Positions 1 through 10,085 of a stretch of 21,408 nucleotides of DNA are shown in pieces. The DNA is from REEB506 sp040381035 (GTDB lineage Bacteria; Pseudomonadota; Alphaproteobacteria; Caulobacterales; Aquidulcibacteraceae). The position numbers and the translations under genes are program-made. Position 1 is the stretch's first letter; each line of letters starts with the position of its first letter. A model generated the notes under the pieces. That model saw only the letters and a list, made by a program, of their open reading frames with translations. It had not been told where the DNA came from and did not search any database. The stretch spans positions 1-21,408 of the forward strand of contig JBEIHY010000058.1 of the NCBI GenBank assembly GCA_040381035.1. The letters are read 5' to 3'.

Positions 1-2
1 CG

Positions 3-2786
<2,784 letters not shown>

Positions 2787-2818
2787 ACAAGCCCGGCCAC
2801 GCTGGGCCATCTAGCGCC

Positions 2819-3589
2819 ATGTTGGATATCGCCATTGCCGGCGCCGACGGCCGCATGGGCCGCGCGCTGACCGCCGCCGCCGCCGCTTCCCAGTGCCGCA
2901 TTGTCGGCGCCACAGAGCGCCCCGATTCGCCCGCTTTGGGCGCCAGCGCCGGCGCTGGCGTCATCACCGCCGACATCACCGCCGCCGGCCGGCCCGCCAC
3001 CGCCTGGATCGACTTCACCAGCCCGGCAGCGACTTTGGCCAGCCTTGCCGCACTGAACGGCCCGCGCGCCGCCGTGCTCGGCGCCACCGGCTGGACCGCC
3101 GAACAAGAAGCCGCTTTGGCGCCGTTCGCGGCCCGCTTCGCCATCGTCAAAAGCGGCAATTTCAGCTTGGGCGTGAACCTGCTCGCCGCGCTGGTGCGCC
3201 AAGCCGCCGCGCGCCTCGGCGCCGACTGGGACATCGAAATCCTTGAAGCCCATCACCGCGCCAAGATCGATGCGCCGTCCGGCGCCGCCCTGCTGCTGGG
3301 TGAGGCCGCCGCCGCCGGCCGCGGCGCGCCTTTAAGTGACCTTCGCCTGCCGCCGCATGACGGCGTGACCGGCCCGCGCCCGGCCGGCAAGATCGGGTTT
3401 GCCTCCCTGCGCGGTGGCGGCGTCATCGGCGATCACAGCGTGCTGTTTGCCTCCGCGATGGAGACAATCACGCTCTCCCATCACGCCGCGGACCGGGCGC
3501 TGTTTGCCGTCGGCGCGCTGGCGGCGGCGCACTGGGCGGCGGACAAGCCGCCGGGCCTTTATGCGATGGCGGATATTTTGGGCGTCTAA
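2819..3589 (+). CDS. dapB: 4-hydroxy-tetrahydrodipicolinate reductase
   Basis: Cytosolic enzyme that reduces 4-hydroxy-tetrahydrodipicolinate with NAD(P)H in the diaminopimelate/lysine pathway, feeding both lysine and peptidoglycan synthesis. The 256 residues fit the slightly short end of the family. The N-terminus carries the nucleotide-binding GADGRMG motif (residues 8-14). The family signature is EAHHRAKIDAPSG, with the catalytic His pair at 145-146, Lys149 and the DAPSG substrate loop at 151-155. The C-terminal part has the expected GDHSVLF segment. The ATG at 2819 places the Rossmann motif at the usual distance from the N-terminus. No clear Shine-Dalgarno precedes it, but TAGACA (2784-2789) and CATCTA (2808-2813) could be a promoter giving a near-leaderless mRNA. 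The stop overlaps by 4 nt the stop of the convergent DUF2244 gene. Confidence 0.96.
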   Translation: MLDIAIAGADGRMGRALTAAAAASQCRIVGATERPDSPALGASAGAGVITADITAAGRPATAWIDFTSPAATLASLAALNGPRAAVLGATGWTAEQEAALAPFAARFAIVKSGNFSLGVNLLAALVRQAAARLGADWDIEILEAHHRAKIDAPSGAALLLGEAAAAGRGAPLSDLRLPPHDGVTGPRPAGKIGFASLRGGGVIGDHSVLFASAMETITLSHHAADRALFAVGALAAAHWAADKPPGLYAMADILGV

Positions 3590-4086
3590 CCAGGCGCTGC
3601 CCGCGCCTTGCGGATGGCGGCTTCCAGTGCAGCGGCAAACGCGGCCCGCTCCTCCGGCGACAGGAACGCCGCAACGTCAAGATGGCGCCCGCCGGCCGCG
3701 ATCCGCACGGCGCTGTCTTCGCCCTCCACCCGCGCCCAGGCGGGATTGACGACCCAGTGCGCGTCGGCGCCCTTGACCGGGCGACGCACGACATGCACCC
3801 GATCGGCCGCCACCTGCACCCGTTCTTGCGCGCGCCCGTCGCGGTAATTGATCCTGAACGCGACGATCACCAGCACCACATCCAGCGCCAGAAACGCCAA
3901 CACCGGATAAGCGCCCTGCAGCGCAAACATCACCCCGATCGCGGCATTGAGCGCCACGAACACAGCGATCAGCAGCGTGAAAGCTTTGACGCTGAGCGAC
4001 CGATTGGGCCGCAACACCGCATCCATGAACAAGGCGCCGGTTGGCGCCTGTGGCGGGCTTGGCAACTTCTCCCAGCGTGGCGTCAT
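3586..4086 (-). CDS. DUF2244 domain-containing membrane protein
   Basis: A 166-residue protein. After about 20 polar residues comes an LRPNRSLS segment, then two hydrophobic helices (about residues 34-56 and 60-78), a short basic turn and a soluble C-terminal half with conserved-looking Trp positions (HWVVNPAWARV). This arrangement is typical of DUF2244, a family of small proteobacterial inner-membrane proteins of unknown function. The gene lies 40 nt downstream of the phosphatase-like gene on the same strand, so the two may be co-transcribed. Its stop codon overlaps that of dapB on the other strand by 4 nt. Confidence 0.8.
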   Translation of the reverse strand: MTPRWEKLPSPPQAPTGALFMDAVLRPNRSLSVKAFTLLIAVFVALNAAIGVMFALQGAYPVLAFLALDVVLVIVAFRINYRDGRAQERVQVAADRVHVVRRPVKGADAHWVVNPAWARVEGEDSAVRIAAGGRHLDVAAFLSPEERAAFAAALEAAIRKARAAPG

Positions 4087-4126
4087 GGCCCCAATGTGCG
4101 GCGCGCGGCGCCTTTGGCAAGCCGCC

Positions 4127-4915
4127 TTATGCGCCGCTTTCAGCGAGCAGCCGCGCCCGCATGCGGTTCAGCCGCGCCGCGTCCAGGTCCAGCACCACCT
4201 CGGCATAGCGTTCCAGACTGGCGAATTCTTCGGCGATCGCGGCGAAATAGGCAGCCAGAAAATCTTCCTGCACGCCAAGCATTTTGTGCAGCGCCGCATC
4301 GCCCGGCGCTTCGCCATAGCGTGCAGCGATCCGCTCACGCATGGCCGGCAAGCGCTTGTCCCAGTCGATCGTCTGATTGGTGATCAGATAGTCGGCGATG
4401 GTTTCATCGTCAGCGACGCCGACCAGCCGCAAGGTCAGCGCACACAGACAGCCGGTGCGGTCCTTGCCAGCCGCACAATGCACCACGGCCGCCCCTTCAC
4501 CATCGGCAAGCCCGCGCAAAAACCCGCCAAACAAGGCGACATAACGTGGCTCAAACGGATAGGCGCCATAGGTGGCGCGCATATAGCCTTCCACGCCGGC
4601 AGGCGACCAATCGGCGGCGTTGACCGCGGCCAGATGCGGCGGCGGGGTGTTGACGCCCTCGTCATTGGTCAGCACCGCAACACCTGCGCTGGGCCAGCGA
4701 TTGGGCTCCTGCGCACGCTCCTCGGGGCGGCGCAGATCCGCCAGCAGCGCCACGCCAAGCTGATCGAGTGCGCTCCTGTCGGTATCGGTCGCTTCGGCGA
4801 AATGGGCGGAGCGATACAGCGCCCCACGCCGCACGCGCCCGCCATGACGTGAGAGATAGTGGCCAAAGTCGCGAAAGTTCATCACGCCTTGGAGCGGTTT
4901 GATCCGGTCTTGCAT
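4127..4915 (-). CDS. tyrosine-protein phosphatase (Y_phosphatase3-like)
   Basis: Predicted cytosolic phosphatase of 262 residues. The signature P-loop HCAAGKDRTG is present with the nucleophile at Cys147, which is the CX5R motif of the protein-tyrosine/lipid phosphatase superfamily. An N-terminal NFRDFG motif, then GRVRRGALYRSAHF and LLADLRRPEER, are features of the bacterial tyrosine/serine phosphatase family Pfam groups as Y_phosphatase3. The natural substrate cannot be told from sequence; members act on phosphotyrosine or phosphoinositides. I chose the ATG at 4915 (MQDRIKPLQG), which starts just before the conserved NFRDFG region. An in-frame ATG at 4957 would add 14 unconserved residues and run into the divergent frame. 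A GCTACA box ends 9 nt before the chosen start, so the mRNA may be leaderless. Confidence 0.85.
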   Translation of the reverse strand: MQDRIKPLQGVMNFRDFGHYLSRHGGRVRRGALYRSAHFAEATDTDRSALDQLGVALLADLRRPEERAQEPNRWPSAGVAVLTNDEGVNTPPPHLAAVNAADWSPAGVEGYMRATYGAYPFEPRYVALFGGFLRGLADGEGAAVVHCAAGKDRTGCLCALTLRLVGVADDETIADYLITNQTIDWDKRLPAMRERIAARYGEAPGDAALHKMLGVQEDFLAAYFAAIAEEFASLERYAEVVLDLDAARLNRMRARLLAESGA

Positions 4916-4955
4916 GGCGAGCCGTGTAGCGTGACCATGCCAGCGGAGGAAGCCC

Positions 4956-5276
4956 ATGGAACGATCATTCTTGGCCGGCGCAGGCGCGCGTCTGGCCGAT
5001 GACGATCTGGGCGCCGGCCCCCGCGCGATTTTGCCCGACCATCGCCGCCATGGCCGTTCCGCTGCGCGCAGCGAGCTGCTGGCTGGAATGGCGAAGCTGG
5101 GCTATCGGCTGGCGGCGGAATGGCCGGCCCCGGATCTGCGCCTGGACGTGCCCTTGTGGCAGATTGTCTGCGCCCGCCTATAGCGGCTTTGCCTGGACAT
5201 GTGCGCCATGACCGCCGTCAGCGACCCGGATTTTGCGGCGGCCCTCGAAGCCTTTCTGAACGAGCGCAGACCATGA
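4956..5276 (+). pseudogene. unidentified small gene interrupted by an in-frame TAG
   Basis: A strong Shine-Dalgarno (GGAGGA, 4945-4950) sits 5 nt before the ATG at 4956. The frame then runs for 75 codons to a TAG at 5181-5183. The same frame continues unbroken after that single amber codon for another 30 codons with normal-looking residues (ending SDPDFAAALEAFLNERRP). It stops at TGA 5274-5276, which overlaps the ATG of the next reading frame (ATGA). The good ribosome site, open frame on both sides of one stop, and translational coupling suggest a former gene of about 105 residues broken by one nonsense change. I do not recognise the family. Alternatively two short proteins are made, or the stop is a sequencing error. 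Confidence 0.5.
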
Positions 5277-5688
5277 CCCAACTTGCGGACACGATGCCGT
5301 TCTCCAAGCTGATGGGCCTATAAATCCTGGAAGCCACGCCCATGCGAGTCGCCGCCGGCCTGCCCCTATCGGCCGATCTGTGCACGGCCGGCGGCGTTCT
5401 GCATGGCGGGGCAGCAATGGCGATGGCCGATGCGATGGCGCGATCGGCGGCTTTCTGAACCTGGCCCCGGGCGTCCGAACGACCACGCTGGAAAGCAAAA
5501 CCTACCTCCTGGGCGCAAGCCTGGAGGGCTCCATCGCGCTCGGCGAAACCACGCCAATCCAGATCGGGCGGGCCACCAGCGTGTGGCAAACCCGCCTGAC
5601 GCGCGAAGACGGCAAGAAAGTGTCGCTGACAATCCAGACAAAAATAACGCTGGCGGCGCCAAATGAGCGGACGCCAAAACCGCGTTGA
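5273..5688 (+). pseudogene. PaaI-type hotdog-fold thioesterase, broken by nonsense codon and frameshift
   Basis: Conceptual repair gives a hotdog thioesterase of about 138 residues. From the ATG at 5273 the frame reads MTQLADTMPFSKLMGL, then hits TAA at 5321-5323. It resumes in the same frame with ILEATPMRVAAGLPL and the family signature CTAGGVLHGGAAMAMADAM (the HGG loop and following Ala-rich helix of PaaI/YdiI-like acyl-CoA thioesterases). At about 5437 the frame must shift: the continuation GAIGGFLNLAPGVRTTTLESK lies one frame over, as if a single G had been lost from an ATGGGC. That frame runs to TGA at 5686-5688. Two independent lesions make a functional product unlikely. The start overlaps the stop of the upstream broken gene, so both belonged to one small operon. 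Confidence 0.85.
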
Positions 5689-5718
5689 GGGCTGCGGGCA
5701 AATGGTGCATCAGGCGTC

Positions 5719-6477
5719 ATGCCCACAAAGAAGCCCACCCGGAAATCGAAACTCACCCGCGCCCAGGCCGCCGAACTCTTTGCCGCTTTGGCCAAATCCA
5801 ACCCTGAGCCGCGCACGGAACTCGATTTCACCAACCCTTACACGCTGGTCGTCGCCGTCGCGCTGTCGGCGCAAGCAACGGACAAGGGCGTCAATCGCGC
5901 CACCGAAAAGCTGTTCAAGATCGTCGACACGCCGCAGAAAATGCTCAAGCTCGGCGAAGCGGGATTGGCCGAACACATCAAAACCATCGGGCTGTGGCGC
6001 AACAAGGCCAAGAACGTCATCGCGCTGTCGCAAATGCTGATCGACGATTTCGGCGGGCAAGTGCCGGCCGATCTGGAGGCGCTGCAGAAGCTGCCCGGCG
6101 TTGGCCGCAAGACCGCCAATGTCGTGCTGTTGGAGGCGTTTCGCGTGCCGGCGATTGCGGTGGACACGCATGTTTTCCGCGTCGGCAACCGCACCGGCCT
6201 CGCCCCCGGCAAGACCCCCGATCACATCGAAGAGATTTTGATGCGGGTGACCCCGCCGGACTATCTGCTCGGCGCCCATCACTGGCTGATTCTGCATGGC
6301 CGCTACATTTGTCTTGCCCGTAAACCGCGCTGCCCGGATTGCGTGATCGCGCATCTGTGCATGTTCAAGGATAAGACGATTGAGGGCGCGGCGGTGAAGA
6401 AAGCTCAGCCCAAAGCCGCCGCCAAGGCCGCGGCAAAGGCGCCCGCCGCCCGCGGCGCGAAACGCAAAAACAAATAA
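5719..6477 (+). CDS. nth: endonuclease III (DNA glycosylase/AP lyase)
   Basis: Base-excision repair enzyme that removes oxidised pyrimidines and cleaves the resulting abasic site. The helix-hairpin-helix LPGVGRKTAN carries the catalytic lysine, and VDTHVFRVGNR carries the catalytic aspartate. A C-terminal cysteine cluster C-X6-C-X2-C-X5-C (Cys198, 205, 208, 214) is the canonical 4Fe-4S site. The core is full length. Beyond it is a 38-residue Lys/Ala-rich tail that is not part of the standard fold and lies largely in a 73-nt antisense overlap with the convergent ATP-grasp gene. Start: the ATG at 5719 gives a basic N-terminal extension before LTRAQAAELF. No good Shine-Dalgarno is visible. Confidence 0.96.
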   Translation: MPTKKPTRKSKLTRAQAAELFAALAKSNPEPRTELDFTNPYTLVVAVALSAQATDKGVNRATEKLFKIVDTPQKMLKLGEAGLAEHIKTIGLWRNKAKNVIALSQMLIDDFGGQVPADLEALQKLPGVGRKTANVVLLEAFRVPAIAVDTHVFRVGNRTGLAPGKTPDHIEEILMRVTPPDYLLGAHHWLILHGRYICLARKPRCPDCVIAHLCMFKDKTIEGAAVKKAQPKAAAKAAAKAPAARGAKRKNK

Positions 6478-7295
6478 GGCTCAATCGCCTCCAATTCGAT
6501 CAGCTTCAACGCGCCATCAAGCCCGCGAACCAGATCAATGCGCGCATAGAGCATGCCGGCTGGCGCCAGCGCCGCGACCTCATCGGCCAGGCGCATCATG
6601 TCCGGCGTTGGGTCCGTGGCGGCAAACAAGGGATCATCGACATTGGCGTACCAGCCGCCGGGCTTGGGCTTTTTGGCAATCGCATGGGCCGGTTCGGAGC
6701 CAAACAGAAACAGCGAATATTCGCCTTCGGTTTCGATGCTCGGCAGAAACGGCTGAATCATCGCCGCGCCCAGCGGCGCCTCGATCAGATCGGCCTCGCT
6801 CCAGGCATTGCGCTTGAGCCGGATGGTGCGGCGCGAGCCGGCGCCGATCTGCGGCTTCACCACAATTTCGGCGGCGTCCAAATCGCTGAAAGCGCCGGCA
6901 ATCGTGTGACCGTCGATTTTGTCTGGCCACAGCGTGTCGATCGTTGGAGCGCCTGCCTCGCCAAGCCCGCGCAGATAGGTTTTGCGCGCGTTCCAGGCCA
7001 CGATCCGCGACGGATTAAACACCCGCCCGCCTTGCGCCTCAAAGGCCGTAAGCTGGGCGGCGAATGCTTCGGGCCGTTCATGATAATCCCAGCAGGAGCG
7101 GATCAATGCGCCGTCCCAGGCTTGGTTGAGCAGCTGCGGATCGTCCCAATGCAGCACCTCATAGGAAAGGCCCAAAGCCGCGGCGGCGGCCTGTTGCAGC
7201 GGGAAATCCTCCGCCTCGGCCTGCGGCAGTTCGCCGGCCGCCATGGCTCGGCCGCGATAGCTAGCGCTGGTGAGATAAGCGATTTTGGGCATCAT
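6405..7295 (-). CDS. ATP-grasp domain protein of unknown substrate
   Basis: A 296-residue protein with the shape of a small ATP-grasp ligase. It has an N-terminal alpha/beta preATP-grasp region (PKIAYLTSAS, WDGALIRSCWDY), a central ATP-binding part (WNARKTYLRGLGEAGAP, then EIVVKPQIGAGSRRT), and a C-terminal part with GEYSLFLFG and the metal-binding stretch ending LKLIELEAIEPYLFLRFAP, where the Glu residues would hold Mg. The general architecture resembles RimK/DcsG-like proteins, which join a carboxylate to an amine or similar nucleophile using ATP. The substrate is unknown. The ATG at 7295 overlaps the TGA of the upstream lipoprotein gene (ATGA), so the two are translationally coupled. The last 73 nt overlap the 3' end of nth on the other strand. 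Confidence 0.8.
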   Translation of the reverse strand: MMPKIAYLTSASYRGRAMAAGELPQAEAEDFPLQQAAAAALGLSYEVLHWDDPQLLNQAWDGALIRSCWDYHERPEAFAAQLTAFEAQGGRVFNPSRIVAWNARKTYLRGLGEAGAPTIDTLWPDKIDGHTIAGAFSDLDAAEIVVKPQIGAGSRRTIRLKRNAWSEADLIEAPLGAAMIQPFLPSIETEGEYSLFLFGSEPAHAIAKKPKPGGWYANVDDPLFAATDPTPDMMRLADEVAALAPAGMLYARIDLVRGLDGALKLIELEAIEPYLFLRFAPRAAGAFAAALAAALG

Positions 7296-7696
7296 TTTTG
7301 CCCTTGCCGGCCGCCGGCGGCGGCAAAACAGGTTTGCGGGTCCGGCGGCGGATCGCCGGCGCGGCGAATGCCGGCCTCTGCACGGCGCAGGCGCTGCACG
7401 CCGCGTGCGTCCATTGCGAAGGCCAGCAGCAGCGCGCAGCTGTCCAGTCGGTAGGTTTGAAAGACGCCGAGCCCGTCGCGGCGCTCCAGATCGGGTGGGC
7501 CAATCAAGGCTGTAGCCTGATCCAATGTCAGCGCATCAGGCTGGCCGGCGCGCGCCAAGGCTGCGACAACGGCAGCGCCATCGGGCAGGCGGTCGGCCGT
7601 GGCTGGAACCGGCGGGCCGGCAACAGGGTGCGTCGCGGGCGGCGCCGAAGCGCAAGCGCCAAGCAGCAGAAAGGCCGAAAGATAGAGACATCGCAT
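7292..7696 (-). CDS. small lipoprotein with a BamE/SmpA-like pattern
   Basis: A predicted lipoprotein of 134 residues. The N-terminus MRCLYLSAFLLLGAC is a short lipoprotein signal with lipobox LGAC (acylated Cys15), followed by a Pro/Ala-rich linker. The C-terminal domain has the run LTLDQATALIGPPDLERRDG, an aromatic segment, then a Cys and a hydrophobic strand. This loosely resembles the small SmpA/BamE-like outer-membrane lipoprotein fold; that assignment is inference. I chose the ATG at 7696 because AAGGA lies 7 nt upstream and the signal peptide begins there; an in-frame start at 7744 would bury the signal. The gene is coupled to the downstream ATP-grasp gene by an ATGA overlap. Confidence 0.75.
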   Translation of the reverse strand: MRCLYLSAFLLLGACASAPPATHPVAGPPVPATADRLPDGAAVVAALARAGQPDALTLDQATALIGPPDLERRDGLGVFQTYRLDSCALLLAFAMDARGVQRLRRAEAGIRRAGDPPPDPQTCFAAAGGRQGQK

Positions 7697-7757
7697 GCGC
7701 CCGTCCTTGCCGGACGCCGCCGCCAGAGGCAAGTTGCGGCGCACCGCCCGAGCCCGG

Positions 7758-7786
7758 TTGTCAATCCAAACCGGCGCGTGCTATCT
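7758..7786 (+). promoter_or_regulatory. candidate sigma-70-type promoter of atpHA
   Basis: TTGTCA (7758-7763) and CTATCT (7781-7786) are separated by 17 nt, which fits a housekeeping promoter; the GCTATC variant matches alphaproteobacterial -10 boxes. The leader to atpH would be about 110 nt. It contains complementary arms (GTCTGC/GCAGAC and GCGGGGG/CCCCCGC between about 7798 and 7845), so it could be structured. Confidence 0.45.
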
Positions 7787-7903
7787 CGCGCGCGCCGTGT
7801 CTGCGGGGGCTCGCAGGTGCGGCAGACCCTCCCCCGCCGCGTGCGCCGCCTAGCCGACCTGTGGTCGAAGCCGAAGGCGCACATGGCTTCTAGGATCGAC
7901 ACC

Positions 7904-8461
7904 GTGGCAGACGGACAAGTTCAAGGCTCCGAAGCGGCGATGCGCTATGCGCAGGCGGCGTTCGACCTCGCAAAGGATGCAGGCGCGCTGGATGCGGTGG
8001 CCAATGATTTGAAGGCCGTGAAAGCGGCCTTTATCGACAGCGCCGATCTGCGGCTGGCGGCGGCGTCGCCGATGTTTGCAGTCGAAGATAAGGCTCGCGC
8101 CTTCGCGGCGGTCGCGGCCAAGCTGGGATTAAGTGCGCTCGGCCGAAATCTGGTCGGGGTTGTGGTGCAGAACGGCCGCGCCAAAGACCTGCCGGCCATC
8201 GCAGACTCGTTCGCCGCGCTGTTTGCCGCCCATCGCGGCGTGAAGCCGGTGGAAGTGATCTCAGCCAAACCGCTCAGCCCGGGCGAACTGGAAACGATAT
8301 TGGCCGGCGTGCGCGATGCGGTTGGCGGGGCTGTGGAAACGGTCGCCAAAGTCGATCCCGATCTGATCGGCGGATTTATCGTGCGCATCGGCTCGCGCCA
8401 ATACGACGCCTCGCTGAAAAGCAAACTGGAAACCTTGCGCCGCGCGATGAAAGCGGCCTGA
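7904..8461 (+). CDS. atpH: F-type ATP synthase delta subunit
   Basis: Subunit of the F1Fo ATP synthase stator, linking the F1 head to the peripheral stalk at the membrane. The product (185 residues) shows the family pattern: an N-terminal AMRYAQAAFDLAKDAGALDAV helix, a mid-region ALGRNLVGVVVQNGRAKDLPAI, and a C-terminal VDPDLIGGFIVRIGSRQYDASLKSKLETLRRAM. I chose the GTG at 7904, preceded by AGGA at 8 nt, because it gives the length typical for alphaproteobacterial AtpH. An in-frame ATG at 7883 adds seven residues and cannot be excluded; the long open frame further upstream is not conserved. atpA follows after 20 nt, in the usual order. Confidence 0.93.
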   Translation: MADGQVQGSEAAMRYAQAAFDLAKDAGALDAVANDLKAVKAAFIDSADLRLAAASPMFAVEDKARAFAAVAAKLGLSALGRNLVGVVVQNGRAKDLPAIADSFAALFAAHRGVKPVEVISAKPLSPGELETILAGVRDAVGGAVETVAKVDPDLIGGFIVRIGSRQYDASLKSKLETLRRAMKAA

Positions 8462-8481
8462 GCAATGACGATGAGGAGCAT

Positions 8482-10029
8482 ATGACCATGGACGTCCGCG
8501 CCGCGGAAATTTCCGCCATCCTGAAAGAGCAGATCAAGGATTTCGGCTCTGAAGCGCAGGTCGCCGATGTCGGCCGCGTGCTGTCGATCGGCGACGGCAT
8601 CGCCCGCGTTTATGGCCTTGACAAGGTCCAGGCCGGCGAAATGGTCGAGTTTCCGAGCGGCGTGAAGGGCATGGCGCTGAACCTGGAAAAGGACAATGTC
8701 GGCGTCGTCGTGTTCGGCGACGACCGCGGCCTGAAGGAAGGCGATACCGTCAAGCGGCTCGGCCAGATCGTGGAAGTGCCGGTTGGCAAGGGCTTGCTCG
8801 GCCGCGTCGTCAACCCGCTGGGCGAACCAGTCGACGGCAAGGGCCCAATCGTTGGCGCCGAAATGCGCCGCGTGGACGTGAAGGCGCCGGGCATCATGCC
8901 GCGCAAATCCGTGCACGAGCCGATGCAGACCGGCATCAAGGCGATCGATTCGCTGATCCCGATCGGGCGCGGCCAGCGCGAACTGATCATCGGCGACCGC
9001 CAGACCGGCAAGACCGCCGTCGCCGTCGATGCGATCCTGTACCAAAAGGAAGCCCACGACCAAGGCCTGTCGGAAAAGGAAAAGCTCTACTGCGTCTATG
9101 TCGTGATCGGGCAAAAGCGCTCGACCGTGGCGCAGGTTGTCAAGGTGCTCGAAGAACGCGGCGCGCTCGGCTATTCGATCATCGTCGCCGCGACCGCATC
9201 TGATCCGGCCCCGCTGCAATTCCTGGCGCCGTTCTCCGGCTGCGCGATGGGCGAATATTTCCGCGACAATGGCATGCACGCGCTGATCATCTATGATGAT
9301 TTGTCCAAGCAGGCCGTGGCCTATCGCCAGATGTCCTTGCTGCTTCGCCGCCCGCCGGGCCGCGAAGCCTATCCGGGCGACGTGTTCTATCTGCACTCCC
9401 GCCTGCTGGAGCGCGCTGCGAAATTGAATGACGAAAACGGCGCCGGTTCGCTGACCGCCCTGCCCGTTATCGAAACCCAAGCCAATGACGTGTCCGCCTA
9501 TATTCCCACCAATGTGATCTCGATCACCGACGGCCAGATCTTCCTGGAAACCGACTTGTTCTATCAGGGCGTGCGCCCAGCGGTGAATGTCGGCTTGTCG
9601 GTGTCGCGCGTGGGATCGTCCGCGCAAGTCAAGGCAATGAAAACCGCCGTCGGCCCGCTGAAAGGCGAACTCGCACAGTTCCGCGAACTCGCCGCCTTCG
9701 CCAAGTTCGGCTCCGACCTCGACGCCTCGACGCAGAAGGCGCTGAACCGCGGCGCACGCCTCACCGAATTGCTGAAGCAGGACCAGTTCAGCCCGGTGCC
9801 GGTGGAAGAGCAAATCGCGCTTCTGTACGCCGGCACGCGCGGCTTCATCGATCCGGTGGCGACCAATGCCGTACGCCGCTACGAAGCCGAACTCGTCACC
9901 TTCCTGCGCAACAAGAAGGCCGATCTGATGAAGGACCTTCGCGACAAGAAGGACTTCGGCAAAGACGGCGTGATGGAAGGCAAGCTGAAGGACGCGCTGA
10001 CCGAATTCGGCAAACAATTCGCGGCGTGA
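8482..10029 (+). CDS. atpA: F-type ATP synthase alpha subunit
   Basis: Non-catalytic nucleotide-binding subunit of the F1 hexamer. The 515 residues match the family. The Walker A motif GDRQTGKT is at 171-178, and RRPPGREAYPGDVFYLHSRLLERA and VGLSVSRVGS (with the arginine that reaches the catalytic site) are intact. The ATG at 8482 follows a strong GAGGAG Shine-Dalgarno and gives MTMDVRAAEIS, the expected N-terminal helix. A strong hairpin terminator lies 23 nt after the stop, and the downstream gene is a convergent toxin, not atpG. The remaining F1 genes must therefore be elsewhere in this genome. Confidence 0.98.
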   Translation: MTMDVRAAEISAILKEQIKDFGSEAQVADVGRVLSIGDGIARVYGLDKVQAGEMVEFPSGVKGMALNLEKDNVGVVVFGDDRGLKEGDTVKRLGQIVEVPVGKGLLGRVVNPLGEPVDGKGPIVGAEMRRVDVKAPGIMPRKSVHEPMQTGIKAIDSLIPIGRGQRELIIGDRQTGKTAVAVDAILYQKEAHDQGLSEKEKLYCVYVVIGQKRSTVAQVVKVLEERGALGYSIIVAATASDPAPLQFLAPFSGCAMGEYFRDNGMHALIIYDDLSKQAVAYRQMSLLLRRPPGREAYPGDVFYLHSRLLERAAKLNDENGAGSLTALPVIETQANDVSAYIPTNVISITDGQIFLETDLFYQGVRPAVNVGLSVSRVGSSAQVKAMKTAVGPLKGELAQFRELAAFAKFGSDLDASTQKALNRGARLTELLKQDQFSPVPVEEQIALLYAGTRGFIDPVATNAVRRYEAELVTFLRNKKADLMKDLRDKKDFGKDGVMEGKLKDALTEFGKQFAA

Positions 10030-10052
10030 TTTTGGCGTTGAAATAAATTCAA

Positions 10053-10085
10053 AAAGCCGCCGGCGGGGAACGCGCCGGCGGCTTT
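10053..10085. terminator. strong hairpin terminator after atpA, possibly bidirectional
   Basis: A perfect 10-bp GC stem (GCCGCCGGCG at 10056-10065 with CGCCGGCGGC at 10073-10082) and a 7-nt loop is extended by three A:T pairs. The A-run on the left (10051-10055) and TTTATTCTT on the right mean it can act for atpA and, in reverse, for the convergent parE-like gene, whose stop lies within its right edge. Confidence 0.85.

Noticed and set aside
7298..7903. N-terminal extension of atpH to about 387 codons
   Set aside because: The extra part runs antisense through the lipoprotein gene, crosses the predicted promoter and leader, and resembles no ATP synthase sequence.
7945..10017. 690-codon open frame on the minus strand
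   Set aside because: It lies opposite atpH/atpA, whose protein conservation is unmistakable. Long antisense frames are expected in GC-rich DNA, and the translation is His/Ala/Gln-rich with no recognisable domain.
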